From Arthrobacter sp. Leaf141 (GTDB lineage: Bacteria; Actinomycetota; Actinomycetes; Actinomycetales; Micrococcaceae): 64,000 nt of DNA. Below the pieces are notes generated by a model. The model was not told where the DNA came from. It saw nothing but the letters and a program-made list of their open reading frames with translations, and made no database searches. Shown one piece after another: positions 1 through 8,595 of the stretch (position 1 is its first letter; each line of letters starts with the position of its first letter). The position numbers were made by a program, and so were the translations under genes. The stretch spans positions 492,336-556,335 of the forward strand of contig NZ_LMOL01000005.1 in the NCBI RefSeq assembly GCF_001424565.1, read 5' to 3'.

Positions 1-462
1 CCCAGCTACTCGATGCTGAACCGCTGGACCGAAAACGGCACCCCCAACCTGTATGAGGCGCTGGATCAGGTGGGCGCCGGGTCCATCGCCTTCTCGCCGC
101 TGGCGCAGGGGATGCTCACGGACCGCTACCTCAACGGCATCCCTGCCGACTCCCGCGCGGCCAAGGCCCGGTTCCTGTCCGAGGACGCCATCACGGACGA
201 GAAGCTGGACCGGATCCGCGGGCTGAACGGCATCGCTGCCGGCCGGGACCAGACGCTGGCACAGATGGCCATCGCCTGGCTCCTCCGCGACCAGCCCAAG
301 GGCACCCCGGTGACGTCAGCGCTGGTGGGTGCCTCCAGCGTGCGCCAGCTTGAGGACACCCTGGGCGCCCTCAACAACCTCGGCTTCACCGAAGCGGAAC
401 TGACCGCGATCGATGAATTCGCCGTCGATTCGGACATCAGCCGCTGGAAGCAGAACGCCTGA
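1..462 (+). CDS. Aldo/keto reductase, C-terminal part (YghZ/MgrA-like)
   Basis: The reading frame is open from the first base, so the gene begins before the window and only about the last 153 residues are seen. The visible part has the C-terminal half of an aldo/keto reductase barrel: the SPLAQGMLTDRYL strand and loop, and the NADPH-binding end (ALVGASSVRQLEDTLGAL). This ending resembles the YghZ/Gpr group, which reduces L-glyceraldehyde 3-phosphate and other small aldehydes with NADPH in the cytosol. The exact substrate cannot be read from the fragment. A strong hairpin follows the stop, so it is probably the last gene of its transcript. Confidence 0.85.
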   Translation, partial: PSYSMLNRWTENGTPNLYEALDQVGAGSIAFSPLAQGMLTDRYLNGIPADSRAAKARFLSEDAITDEKLDRIRGLNGIAAGRDQTLAQMAIAWLLRDQPKGTPVTSALVGASSVRQLEDTLGALNNLGFTEAELTAIDEFAVDSDISRWKQNA

Positions 463-475
463 GCCTTTTGTTGCG

Positions 476-509
476 GGGCGGTGCCGGGGAACAATCCCCG
501 GCACCGCCC
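476..509 (+). terminator. Hairpin terminator after aldo/keto reductase
   Basis: A perfect 15-bp inverted repeat (476-490 with 495-509) encloses the loop ACAA, 14 bases after the stop codon. It is GC-rich and lacks a clear T-run, as is common for actinobacterial terminators. Confidence 0.7.
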
Positions 510-616
510 TGTTGGGTATCATGAAAAGGCGCCGTTTGGCGCCATGCCTGCCGGCCGCCGTCGTACGTATTCTGCAGCGGAAGCCAGCGGGCTGACGTAT
601 GTCATAAAGGAGTTCC

Positions 617-1702
617 GTGTCTTCACATCCGATCCGTGTTGCAATCGTCGGCGTTGGCAACTGTGCCGCCTCGCTGGTCCAGGGCGTCCAGTACTACAAG
701 GACGCCGATCCTGCGGCCACCATTCCCGGCCTGATGCACGTTGAGTTTGGCCAGTACCACGTGGGCGACGTTGAGTTCGTTGCCGCGTTTGATGTTGATG
801 GCAAGAAGGTCGGCGTTGACCTTGCGGATGCCATCCTGGCCAGCGAAAACAACACCATCAAGATCGCCGACGTGCCGCCCACAGGCGTCACGGTCCAGCG
901 CGGCCACACCCTGGACGGCCTGGGCAAGTACTACCTCGAGACCATTGAACAGTCCACGGAAGAGCCCGTGGACGTGGTTCAGGCACTCAAGGACGCCAAG
1001 GTCGACGTGATGGTCTGCTACCTGCCCGTGGGATCCCAGGCCGCCGCCGAGTTCTATGCCCAGGCCGCCATCGATGCGGGCGTGGGGTTCGTCAACGCCC
1101 TGCCCGTCTTCATCGCCGGCACCAAGGAATGGGCGGACAAGTTCACCGCCGCCGGCGTGCCGATCGTGGGCGACGACATCAAGAGCCAGATCGGTGCCAC
1201 CATCACGCACCGCGTCATGGCCAAGCTGTTCGAGGACCGCGGCGTCACCCTTGACCGCACCTACCAGCTGAACGTGGGCGGCAACATGGACTTCAAGAAC
1301 ATGCTGGAGCGTGACCGCCTGGAGTCCAAAAAGATCTCCAAAACCCAGGCCGTGACGTCCAACGTTCAGGCCGAACTCGCCGCCAAGGACGTCCACATCG
1401 GCCCGTCGGACTACGTCCAGTGGCTCGATGACCGCAAATGGGCGTTTGTCCGGCTCGAGGGCCGCAACTTCGGCGACGCCCCCGTATCGCTGGAGTACAA
1501 GCTGGAGGTCTGGGATTCGCCCAACTCCGCCGGCGTGATCATCGACGCCATCCGCGCGGCGAAGATCGGCCTGGACCGTGGTGTGGGCGGGCCGCTGCTC
1601 TCCGCATCGAGTTACTTCATGAAGTCGCCGCCGGAGCAGTTCAACGACGACCTCGCCCGCGAGAAGGTCGAAGCCTTCATCCGCGGCGACCTGGAGCGCT
1701 AA
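617..1702 (+). CDS. ino1: Inositol-3-phosphate synthase
   Basis: Converts D-glucose 6-phosphate to 1D-myo-inositol 3-phosphate with NAD+, the first committed step to inositol lipids and mycothiol in Actinobacteria. The 361-aa product has the usual length of the short actinobacterial form. The N-terminal Rossmann motif [13 protein letters not shown] and the active-site stretch [11 protein letters not shown] (around residue 190) are clear. The GTG start is chosen because AAGGAG lies seven bases upstream and the protein then begins with the expected [11 protein letters not shown]. Its product is the substrate for the MshA-like enzyme encoded about 2.9 kb downstream on the other strand. A 63-bp palindrome beginning 17 bp past the stop probably ends transcription. 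Confidence 0.95.
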   Translation: MSSHPIRVAIVGVGNCAASLVQGVQYYKDADPAATIPGLMHVEFGQYHVGDVEFVAAFDVDGKKVGVDLADAILASENNTIKIADVPPTGVTVQRGHTLDGLGKYYLETIEQSTEEPVDVVQALKDAKVDVMVCYLPVGSQAAAEFYAQAAIDAGVGFVNALPVFIAGTKEWADKFTAAGVPIVGDDIKSQIGATITHRVMAKLFEDRGVTLDRTYQLNVGGNMDFKNMLERDRLESKKISKTQAVTSNVQAELAAKDVHIGPSDYVQWLDDRKWAFVRLEGRNFGDAPVSLEYKLEVWDSPNSAGVIIDAIRAAKIGLDRGVGGPLLSASSYFMKSPPEQFNDDLAREKVEAFIRGDLER

Positions 1703-1718
1703 GCCCTACCCACCCTCC

Positions 1719-1781
1719 CGTTGCCCTATCACCTCTGGTCGCCAAACACCTTGTTTGGGGACCATAGGTGATAGGGCAACG
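1719..1781. repeat. 63-bp palindromic repeat, copy 1
   Basis: Two 30-base arms flank a 3-base loop (CCT); arms differ at two positions. It lies between the convergent ino1 and DUF559-type genes, ending 6 bp from the stop of the latter. It shares its core (GGTGATAGGGCAACG at the right end) with copies at 2758 and 12701. The outer stem has C-G where the other copies have G-C, a compensatory change. It probably acts as a bidirectional terminator and is a member of a dispersed repeat family. Confidence 0.9.
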
Positions 1782-1786
1782 TGCGT

Positions 1787-2704
1787 TCAGGCCTGGCGCA
1801 GCGCCGCCCGGATCTGGCCAACGGCGCCGCGGAAGTCCCGGGCAAGGTCGTCGGCGTTGAACTTGAAGTACCGCCAGCCGGCAGCATGGAAGGCTGCATC
1901 CCGCCGGTTGTCGCGGGACTGCTGTTCGCGGCTGAGGTGATGGCCGCCGTCGTACTGGATCGCGATGCGGCGGGCCCGGTACCCGAGGTCGGCGGCCGGC
2001 GAGTAGGGATCGGCCGGATCGATCCGGACCTGAAGGCCGGGCTCGGGGAGCCCGGCGTCTGTCAGGGCCAGGCGCAGGAACGTCTCAGGGGCGGAGTCTG
2101 AACCGCAACGGACAAGTTCGACGGCGGTACGCGCCTTGACGATGCCCTTGACCTTTGGGTGCCGGGAAGCGACCAGCCGCAGCTCCTGGACACTGGACCA
2201 GGCTTCCGTCCGCAGTTCGAGGCCGGGGCGGGGCGGGCGCACCAGCTGGTCGCCGACCGCCACCAGGTGCTCCAACGGCACGCACCTGGCCAGGTCCAGC
2301 CAGGTGCGTGCCGGGGTGGACATATGGATGCCCTCCCAGCACATGGTCTCGTCAGGGAAAGCAAGAACGGTGTGGCCCACCACCCCGGAGCGTCGGGCTG
2401 GCGGCAAGGCCTTGGGCTTACTCAGGTGCAGTTCGCGGCTGTCCTGGAGCCACGGCGGCAACCACAGGCCCAGCAGCGCGGCAGCCGTCAGATGGGATAT
2501 CCAGGCGCCGGGCGTGGCCGCGGAGAGTGCCCGTGCCACCCCCGGAAGGTCGAACTCCCAATCCGAGCGCTGGTAGAGCAGGCGCCCGGTGGATGTCAGG
2601 TCCGCTGCACGCAGCCGGCCCCGGGTCAGGCCCGCCGCCCGCGCCTCGTGGACGGTGAAAGGCGCGGCGGAGAGTCCTTTTGGGAGGGGCGAGGGCTGGT
2701 GCAT
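1787..2704 (-). CDS. AbiEi-like/DUF559 endonuclease-domain protein
   Basis: A 305-aa protein. The N-terminal part (VHEARAAGLTRGRLRAADL) looks like the winged-helix region of AbiEi-type proteins. The C-terminal 70 residues match the DUF559/Vsr-like PD-(D/E)XK fold: D239 in PAADLGY, the IQYDGGHH strand (Q250, D252, H255), then SRDNRRDAAFHAAGWRYFKF. The usual family motif has Glu where Gln250 stands, so nuclease activity is uncertain. Such proteins are frequent in Micrococcales and of unknown role; a function in restriction, repair or element mobility is inference. The gene sits exactly between two copies of a 63-bp palindrome. CACAAT lies six bases before the ATG and may be a -10 box for a leaderless transcript. 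Confidence 0.75.
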   Translation of the reverse strand: MHQPSPLPKGLSAAPFTVHEARAAGLTRGRLRAADLTSTGRLLYQRSDWEFDLPGVARALSAATPGAWISHLTAAALLGLWLPPWLQDSRELHLSKPKALPPARRSGVVGHTVLAFPDETMCWEGIHMSTPARTWLDLARCVPLEHLVAVGDQLVRPPRPGLELRTEAWSSVQELRLVASRHPKVKGIVKARTAVELVRCGSDSAPETFLRLALTDAGLPEPGLQVRIDPADPYSPAADLGYRARRIAIQYDGGHHLSREQQSRDNRRDAAFHAAGWRYFKFNADDLARDFRGAVGQIRAALRQA

Positions 2705-2757
2705 GGCACCATTGTGGCGCGGAGCCAGGGTGGTCCGCTGAAGTTATCCACAGCCCC

Positions 2758-2820
2758 CGTTGCGCTATCAGTTGTGGTCCCTAAAGTCCCCTTTTGGGGA
2801 CCCTAAGTGATAGCGCAACG
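2758..2820. repeat. 63-bp palindromic repeat, copy 2
   Basis: Same length and core as copies 1 and 3 (GTTGCGCTATCA at the left, TGATAGCGCAACG at the right), with loop CCC. The arms carry about six mismatches in the middle, so this is the most degenerate copy. It lies upstream of the DUF559-type gene and 27 bp beyond the stop of fhs, where it may terminate fhs transcription. Confidence 0.88.
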
Positions 2821-2847
2821 GGGAGGGGAGGGGAGAGGCCGACGGTT

Positions 2848-4524
2848 TTAGGCGAGCCCCACCGGGTTTCCGGCGTCGTCCACGTCCATCCGCAGCGCTG
2901 CCGGTTCCGGCGGGAGGCCCGGCATGGTCATCACCGCGCCGGTCAGGGCCACGATGAAACCCGCACCGGTCTTGGGCAGCAGGTCGCGCACGTGGATGGT
3001 GAAGCCTTTGGGGGCACCCAGCCGGGTGGCGTCGTCGGTAAATGAATACTGGGTCTTGGCCATGCAGATTGGCAGGTTGCCCCACCCGTTCCGCTCGATG
3101 TCGGCGAGCCGCTTCAGGGCCGGCACCGAGAAGTCCACGCCGTCCGCCCCGTAGATCTCCTGCGCGATGGTCCGGATCTTCTCCTCCACAGGCATGTCCA
3201 GGGGGTACAGGTGCCGGAAGCTGGTGGGTTCCGTCAGGGCCTGTGCCACCAGGGCCGCCAGTTCATCGCCCCCGGCGCCGCCGCCGCCGTGTCCCCAAAC
3301 GTCCGCGACGGCGGCCGGAACGCCTTCAGCGGCGCACCAGGCCAGGAGCCAGTCCAGTTCCTCCTGCGTGTCCGAGGAGAACCGGTTGATGGCGACCACC
3401 GGCGGGACGCCGAATTTTTCCACGTTCCGCACGTGCCGGCGGAGGTTGGCCACGCCGGCTTCCAGCGCCGCCAGGTCAGGGCGGGTCAGCTGGTCCCTGG
3501 CTACGCCGCCCTGCATCTTCAGGGCCCGGACCGTCGCCACAACCACCACCGCGGACGGCGCAACCCCGCCCGTGCGGGCCTTGATGTCCATGTATTTCTC
3601 GGCCCCCAGGTCGGCGCCGAACCCCGCCTCGGTAACCACAATGTCCGCCAGCCGCCGGGCCGTCTGGGTGGCGATCAGGGAATTGCAGCCATGCGCGATG
3701 TTGGCAAACGGGCCCCCGTGGACCAGCGCGGGCGTGCCGGCGATGGTCTGCACCAGGTTGGGCCGGATCGCGTCCTTGAGGAGCAGTGTCAGGACGCCCT
3801 GCACCTTAAGGTCGGCCACCGTGACGGGCCTGCGCGCGTAGGTGTAGCCGAACGTGATGCGGCCCAGGCGGTCCCGGAGGTCGGCCAGGTCCGTGGCCAG
3901 GCAGAACACAGCCATGACCTCGGAAGCCACGGTAATGTCGAAACCGTCCTGCCGCGGGACGCCCTGGGCGGGTCCACCCAGCCCGATGACCACCTCCCGC
4001 AACGCCCTGTCATTCATGTCCAGGACGCGCTTGAACGTCATCCGCCGCGGGTCGATGTCCAGTTCGTTGCCCTGGTAGATGTGGTTGTCCACCAGGGCCA
4101 TCAGGGCATTGTTGGCGCTGGTCACAGCGTGGAAGTCACCGGTGAAATGCAGGTTGATCTCGTCCATGGGCAGCACCTGCGAATAGCCGCCGCCCGTTGC
4201 CCCGCCCTTCATGCCCAGGATGGGCCCGAGCGACGGTTCCCGCAACGCAATCATCACCTTGTGCCCGGCCCGGGCCAGCGAGTCCGCCAACCCCACCGTG
4301 GTGGTGGACTTGCCCTCGCCGGCAGGGGTGGGGGACATGGCCGACACCAGGACCACCTTCCCCGCAGGCCCGGGTGCGTCCAGCAGCGCCGGGTCGATCT
4401 TGGCCTTGTATCGTCCGTAGGGCTCCAGCGCCGCGGCGTTGATTCCAGCGGCTTCGGCAATCTCGGTGATGGGCCGGATGGCGGCGGCACGGGCTATCTG
4501 CAGATCAGTCGGGAAATCAGACAC
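2848..4524 (-). CDS. fhs: Formate--tetrahydrofolate ligase
   Basis: ATP-dependent ligation of formate to tetrahydrofolate, giving 10-formyl-THF for purine and fMet synthesis. The 558-aa length and sequence fit the family. The P-loop [18 protein letters not shown] lies near residue 65, and the C-terminal [15 protein letters not shown] loop ([16 protein letters not shown]) is present. The GTG start follows AAGGAAAGGACAAC. It is 54 bp downstream of mshA on the same strand, so the two may be co-transcribed. A 5-formyl-THF cyclo-ligase elsewhere in the window (44.2 kb) belongs to the same folate pool. Confidence 0.95.
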   Translation of the reverse strand: MSDFPTDLQIARAAAIRPITEIAEAAGINAAALEPYGRYKAKIDPALLDAPGPAGKVVLVSAMSPTPAGEGKSTTTVGLADSLARAGHKVMIALREPSLGPILGMKGGATGGGYSQVLPMDEINLHFTGDFHAVTSANNALMALVDNHIYQGNELDIDPRRMTFKRVLDMNDRALREVVIGLGGPAQGVPRQDGFDITVASEVMAVFCLATDLADLRDRLGRITFGYTYARRPVTVADLKVQGVLTLLLKDAIRPNLVQTIAGTPALVHGGPFANIAHGCNSLIATQTARRLADIVVTEAGFGADLGAEKYMDIKARTGGVAPSAVVVVATVRALKMQGGVARDQLTRPDLAALEAGVANLRRHVRNVEKFGVPPVVAINRFSSDTQEELDWLLAWCAAEGVPAAVADVWGHGGGGAGGDELAALVAQALTEPTSFRHLYPLDMPVEEKIRTIAQEIYGADGVDFSVPALKRLADIERNGWGNLPICMAKTQYSFTDDATRLGAPKGFTIHVRDLLPKTGAGFIVALTGAVMTMPGLPPEPAALRMDVDDAGNPVGLA

Positions 4525-4578
4525 CGTTGTCCTTTCCTTGGGTTGGCGCCACCGCAGTGGCGTTGACGACGGCGGCCG

Positions 4579-5844
4579 TCAGGAAGCGGGGATGGCGCGG
4601 ACCAGGCGGGGCGCGGCTGAGTCGTCGGCAGCGGCGTGGTAACTATCCAGGGTGACCGCCGCCGTGCGCTGCCAGCCGGAACTCTGCGCGCGGATGGCGG
4701 CGGCCCGGCCCATGTCAGCCCGGGTGGCCGGATCGTCGTAGAGCGCTTCGAGCGCATCGGCCCAGTCAGCGGCATGATGCCCGTCCACCAGCAGGCCCGT
4801 CCGGCCGTGGAAGATGGCACGCGAGAGGCCGCCCACCCGGGTGGCCACCACGGGAGTGCCGCAGGCCTGGGCCTCCAGCGCCACCAGCCCGAAGGATTCG
4901 CTGAAGGACGGCATGGCCACCACGTCAGCCGCCCGGAACCAGCCCGCCAGCTCCGGTGCCTTGACCGGCGGAAGCTGCGTGACGACGTCGTCCATTCCTG
5001 CCTCGGCAACCAGCCGCCGGAGGTTGAATTCCTTGTTTCCGCTCAGCGAGCCGAGGATGGTGAGCCGGAGGTCGATGTCCGGCCGGCGCTGGCGCAGCAG
5101 CGCGGCGGACTTCACCAGGACCTGGGGGCCTTTGAGGCGCTGGATGCGGCCGGCGAAAACCAGGTGGAACGTGTCCGGGCTGATGCCCCGTTCGGCGCGC
5201 GACCGGGTGCGGAACGCCGGCGTGAACGTGTTGAGGTCAACGCCCGGGGGAGCGACGTCGATCCGCTCGAAGCTGGCGCCGTAATGAGAGACGAGCTCGC
5301 CGGCCTCGGCGCTGGTGTTGGCGATCAGCCTGGCCGCGCCATCCACAATGCGCTGCTCGCCCACTTCGCGCCGCCGCGGTTCGGGCTGTTCACCGGATTC
5401 CAGGAGCAGGTTTTTGACCTTGGCCATGGTGTGCATGGTGTGGACCAAGGGCACGTCCCATTGCCGGGACAGCTCCAGGCCGGCCAGTCCGGAGACCCAG
5501 TAGTGCGAGTGGATCACGTCGTAGCGCCCGTGCGGCTGGCGGCGGCGGATCTGCTCGATCTCCGCCACCATGGCGTTCACCAGGCCCGGAAGTTCCTCTT
5601 TCGGAACCTTCCGCGGCGGCCCGGCCATCACGTTGTGGACGCAGACGCCGGGATCCGGATGTTCAACGGCCGGCTGGTTGGCGGCGGTGGCGCGGGTGAA
5701 GATCTCCACCTCGATCCCGGCTTCGGCCAGGGCTTCGGCCAGTTCGCGGACGTACACGTTCATTCCGCCGGCGTCGCCGGAGCCTGGCTGTTCCATCGGC
5801 GATGTGTGGAGGGAGAGCAAAGCAACCCTGCGGATCAGTGCCAC
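4579..5844 (-). CDS. mshA: D-inositol-3-phosphate glycosyltransferase (MshA-like)
   Basis: GT-B fold glycosyltransferase of family GT4, about 421 aa. In mycothiol synthesis MshA transfers GlcNAc from UDP-GlcNAc to 1L-inositol 1-phosphate (the Ino1 product). The sequence shows the N-terminal acceptor region LHTSPMEQPGSGDAGGMNVY, the GRIQRLKGPQVL donor strand and the retaining EX7E motif (SESFGLVALEA). The GTG start at 5844 is chosen over an upstream ATG because GGAAGGAG lies just before it and the protein then starts VALIRRVALLSLHTS. Proximity to ino1 supports the mycothiol role. A sucrose-phosphate-synthase-like GT4 is the alternative. Confidence 0.85.
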   Translation of the reverse strand: MALIRRVALLSLHTSPMEQPGSGDAGGMNVYVRELAEALAEAGIEVEIFTRATAANQPAVEHPDPGVCVHNVMAGPPRKVPKEELPGLVNAMVAEIEQIRRRQPHGRYDVIHSHYWVSGLAGLELSRQWDVPLVHTMHTMAKVKNLLLESGEQPEPRRREVGEQRIVDGAARLIANTSAEAGELVSHYGASFERIDVAPPGVDLNTFTPAFRTRSRAERGISPDTFHLVFAGRIQRLKGPQVLVKSAALLRQRRPDIDLRLTILGSLSGNKEFNLRRLVAEAGMDDVVTQLPPVKAPELAGWFRAADVVAMPSFSESFGLVALEAQACGTPVVATRVGGLSRAIFHGRTGLLVDGHHAADWADALEALYDDPATRADMGRAAAIRAQSSGWQRTAAVTLDSYHAAADDSAAPRLVRAIPAS

Positions 5845-5919
5845 GGGATCTCCTTCCGGCCGCCGGCGCAAGTGCCGGGCGAGGCTGCAGTGCGCATTCG
5901 GTAAAACACTACTCCCAAC

Positions 5920-7377
5920 TTAACGCCCGCTGCCCCGCCACATCTTCCCGAGGTCGGGGAAGGCCTGCTCGTACCCGGCCAGGAGCCTGGCCGCGAGGTC
6001 GGCGGAGGCCACCAGCGGATGATGCGCGAACGCGGCGAGGGCGGCTTCCCGGTCCCCGTCCGTCGCGGCCCGGACCGTGAACCGCTCCACGTCCTTGACC
6101 TCCCGGAGCAGCTTCAGGCGTGGTTCCGGTGGCGCCGCCTGGGGCAGCGGCACCGCACCTTGGGCGCTGACCGTGCAGGGGAGTTCGACGACGGCGTCCG
6201 CGGGCAAACCGGGAATGGCGGCTTCCGCGGGGGCCGGGTCAGCGGGGGCGGGGGTGGCCGGGTGGCCCAGCTGGTCGGGTTGGCCCACCCGGGACCGGGC
6301 TGTGCCGGACACGGGCGGCACCGTGTTGACCGTGTTCAGGATCAGCTGGGTGTCGCCACCGCCGGTCAGAGCGCGCATGGCGGCCAGCGCCACTTGCTCG
6401 TAGCCGCCACCGGCCAGGCCTTCTTCGTCCCGGCGCTCGCCGTCCGACCGGGCCTCAGCCAGGTAGCCTTCCTCCCGGGCGAGCCGGGCAGCCTCCCAGA
6501 GGCGGAACGCATCCGGCCCGGCGACAGCCAGTTGCGGGTACAGGTCCTGCTGCTGCCGGTGGATGTCCTCGCCCCGGGTCCGCGCCCTTGCGGCGATGGC
6601 CAGGCGGGCGGCGTCGTGCCGGTAGTAGTAGTACAGGTACTCGTTGGGAATGGCACCCAGGCCGGCCAGGAACGCCTGCGGGAACAGCCGGCCTTCCTCG
6701 AAGCTTTGCAAGGCTTCCCGGTCCTCGAGCAGGGCCGGGAGAACATCCGTTCCGCCGGGTGCCAGCCGGTACAGCCAGCCCAGATGGTTCAGCCCGTGGT
6801 AGCCCACCCCGGCCAGGCTTCCAGCCGCCAGTGGTGTACCCGCAGCCCGTGCCGCCCGCAGCACCAGGCCGCCGGCCGAGTCGCAGATCCCGATGACCTT
6901 GTGGCCCAGCACCGGGCGCAGGGCTTCCGTGACCATGCCGGCCGGGTTGGTGAAGTTGATCAGCCACGCGGCCGGGCAGCGCTGCTTCATCAGCGCCGCC
7001 AGCTCCAGCATCCGCGGGATGGTGCGCAGGGCGTACGAGATGCCGCCGGCGCCTGTGGTTTCCTGACCCAGCAGGCCCAGGCCTGCCGCCACCTTCTCGT
7101 CAAGGACCCGGCCGCTGGTCCCGCCCGGGCGGATGGCCGCGAAGACCATGTCCACACCATCCAGTGCCTCGGGCAGGCTGGTGCTGCAGCGGACGGCCAG
7201 CCGGGCACCCGGTCCGGGCGGCATACCGGCCAGCACTGCGGCGACGGCGTCGAGGCGGTGCGGATCGACGTCGTACAACACCAGGCTCGAGACCAGGCCG
7301 CCGTAGCCGCCGGACGTCAAGGCCCGGTAGATGAGGGGGACGCGGAAACCCCCGCCGCCCACAATGAGTAGCCGCAT
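5920..7377 (-). CDS. GH4 family 6-phospho-beta-glucosidase-like hydrolase
   Basis: NAD+ and metal-dependent glycosidase of family 4, 485 aa, expected to cleave phosphorylated beta-glucosides in the cytosol. Visible motifs are the Rossmann start LLIVGGGGFRVPL, INFTNPAGMV, GICDSAG (metal-binding Cys) and YHGLNHLGW (metal-binding His). Between the catalytic core and the conserved GLPADAVVELPC segment there is an insertion of roughly 30 residues rich in Pro and Ala (about residues 350-385) that typical members lack. TAGACT at 7385-7390 lies seven bases before the ATG, so the mRNA is probably leaderless. It is divergent from a PfkB-type kinase 70 bp away, suggesting a shared sugar-use unit, but no transporter is next to it. 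Confidence 0.85.
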   Translation of the reverse strand: MRLLIVGGGGFRVPLIYRALTSGGYGGLVSSLVLYDVDPHRLDAVAAVLAGMPPGPGARLAVRCSTSLPEALDGVDMVFAAIRPGGTSGRVLDEKVAAGLGLLGQETTGAGGISYALRTIPRMLELAALMKQRCPAAWLINFTNPAGMVTEALRPVLGHKVIGICDSAGGLVLRAARAAGTPLAAGSLAGVGYHGLNHLGWLYRLAPGGTDVLPALLEDREALQSFEEGRLFPQAFLAGLGAIPNEYLYYYYRHDAARLAIAARARTRGEDIHRQQQDLYPQLAVAGPDAFRLWEAARLAREEGYLAEARSDGERRDEEGLAGGGYEQVALAAMRALTGGGDTQLILNTVNTVPPVSGTARSRVGQPDQLGHPATPAPADPAPAEAAIPGLPADAVVELPCTVSAQGAVPLPQAAPPEPRLKLLREVKDVERFTVRAATDGDREAALAAFAHHPLVASADLAARLLAGYEQAFPDLGKMWRGSGR

Positions 7378-7447
7378 GGGTCCGAGTCTAGGCCTGCCGC
7401 CCGCGCGCCCCTATCGGTGGGAAGCGGCGTGGCGTATCGTGCCGGAC

Positions 7448-8539
7448 ATGGACGCGATCCCGGCACGCCTTTTCGACCCCCTGGGCGCCGTCCGCGCGCG
7501 GACCGGACCGGGGTTCGACCTGCTGCTCGCCGGCACAGTTTTCCAGGACATCATTTTCACCGGACTGCCCAGCGAACCCGAAGCAGGCACCGAAATCTGG
7601 AGCGAAGGGATGGGCAGCTGCCCGGGCGGCGTGGCCAACCAGGCCATCGCAGCGGCCCGGCTGGGGCTCCGGACCGGGCTGGCGGCAGCGTTCGGTGACG
7701 ACGGCTACGGCGACTTCAACTGGAAGATCCTCGCGGACCAGGAACAGGTGGACCTCAGCTTGTCCAGGCGGGTAAAGGGCTGGCACTCGCCGGTGACGGT
7801 ATCCCTCTGCGTGCAGAAGGACCGTTCCCTGGTGACCCACGGGCATCCGGCACCGGTGACTTCCTCGGAGTTGATCGGGGACCCGCCGCCGGCGCTCGCG
7901 GGCATCGCCGAGGTGGGCGTTGAGGTGGAACCGTGGGCCGTGGCCGCGCACCAGGCAGGCGTGAAGCTGTTCGGTGACACCGGCTGGGACCCCAGCGGTG
8001 AATGGGCGCCAATCCGGCTGGAGAACCTGAAGTACTTCCACGGGTTCCTGCCCAACCAGCGCGAGGCCATGGCCCTGACCGGGAAGGACAACCCGTGGTC
8101 CGCCCTCTATGCGCTGGCCGACCGGGTGCCCGTCGCCGTTGTGACCCTCGGCCAGCAGGGAGCCATGGCGGTGGACTCCGAAACGGGGGAGGAGGAGTGG
8201 GTGCCCTCGCTGCCCGTCAAGGCACTGGACCCCACCGGCGCCGGCGACTGCTTCGATGCTGCGTTTATTGTGGGCAGCCTGGCGGGGTGGCCGTTGGGCA
8301 ACCGGCTCCGGTTCGCCAACCTGTGCGCAGCCCTGTCGGTGCAGGAAGTGGGCGGCTCGCTGGCCGCGCCGGGCTGGGGTGACATTGCCGACTGGTGGAA
8401 ACGCGCCAACGCCCGGCCGGAACGGCAGACCAGCCAGTGGCTGCGGCGCTTCGGTTTCCTGTCCGAGATCATCCAGGACGTCCCGCCCACGGCCCAGCGC
8501 CGGGCCTCAGCCACCATTGCGCACCTCTCGGACGCCTGA
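7448..8539 (+). CDS. PfkB-family carbohydrate kinase
   Basis: Ribokinase-like sugar or nucleoside kinase, about 363 aa. The N-terminal PfkB signature (GMGSCPGGVANQAIAAARLG) and the C-terminal signature with the catalytic Asp (DPTGAGDCFDAAF) are both intact. The ATG at 7448 is chosen because TATCGT at 7435-7440 lies seven bases upstream, fitting a leaderless transcript; the open frame extends further up but into the divergent GH4 gene. Substrate is not readable. The C-terminal tail (about 45 residues after the fold) is longer than in minimal family members. It shares a 70-bp divergent promoter region with the GH4 hydrolase. Confidence 0.85.
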   Translation: MDAIPARLFDPLGAVRARTGPGFDLLLAGTVFQDIIFTGLPSEPEAGTEIWSEGMGSCPGGVANQAIAAARLGLRTGLAAAFGDDGYGDFNWKILADQEQVDLSLSRRVKGWHSPVTVSLCVQKDRSLVTHGHPAPVTSSELIGDPPPALAGIAEVGVEVEPWAVAAHQAGVKLFGDTGWDPSGEWAPIRLENLKYFHGFLPNQREAMALTGKDNPWSALYALADRVPVAVVTLGQQGAMAVDSETGEEEWVPSLPVKALDPTGAGDCFDAAFIVGSLAGWPLGNRLRFANLCAALSVQEVGGSLAAPGWGDIADWWKRANARPERQTSQWLRRFGFLSEIIQDVPPTAQRRASATIAHLSDA

Positions 8540-8595
8540 ACCCGCGGCAGGGCGGCGATTATCCGGCCGGTAGCGCCAGCACTAGAATCACTAGG

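Noticed and set aside
1719..2820. Insertion sequence with palindromes as terminal inverted repeats
   Set aside because: Each end is itself a full hairpin, the third copy has no gene beside it of this type, no target-site duplication is evident and the protein is not a recognised transposase.
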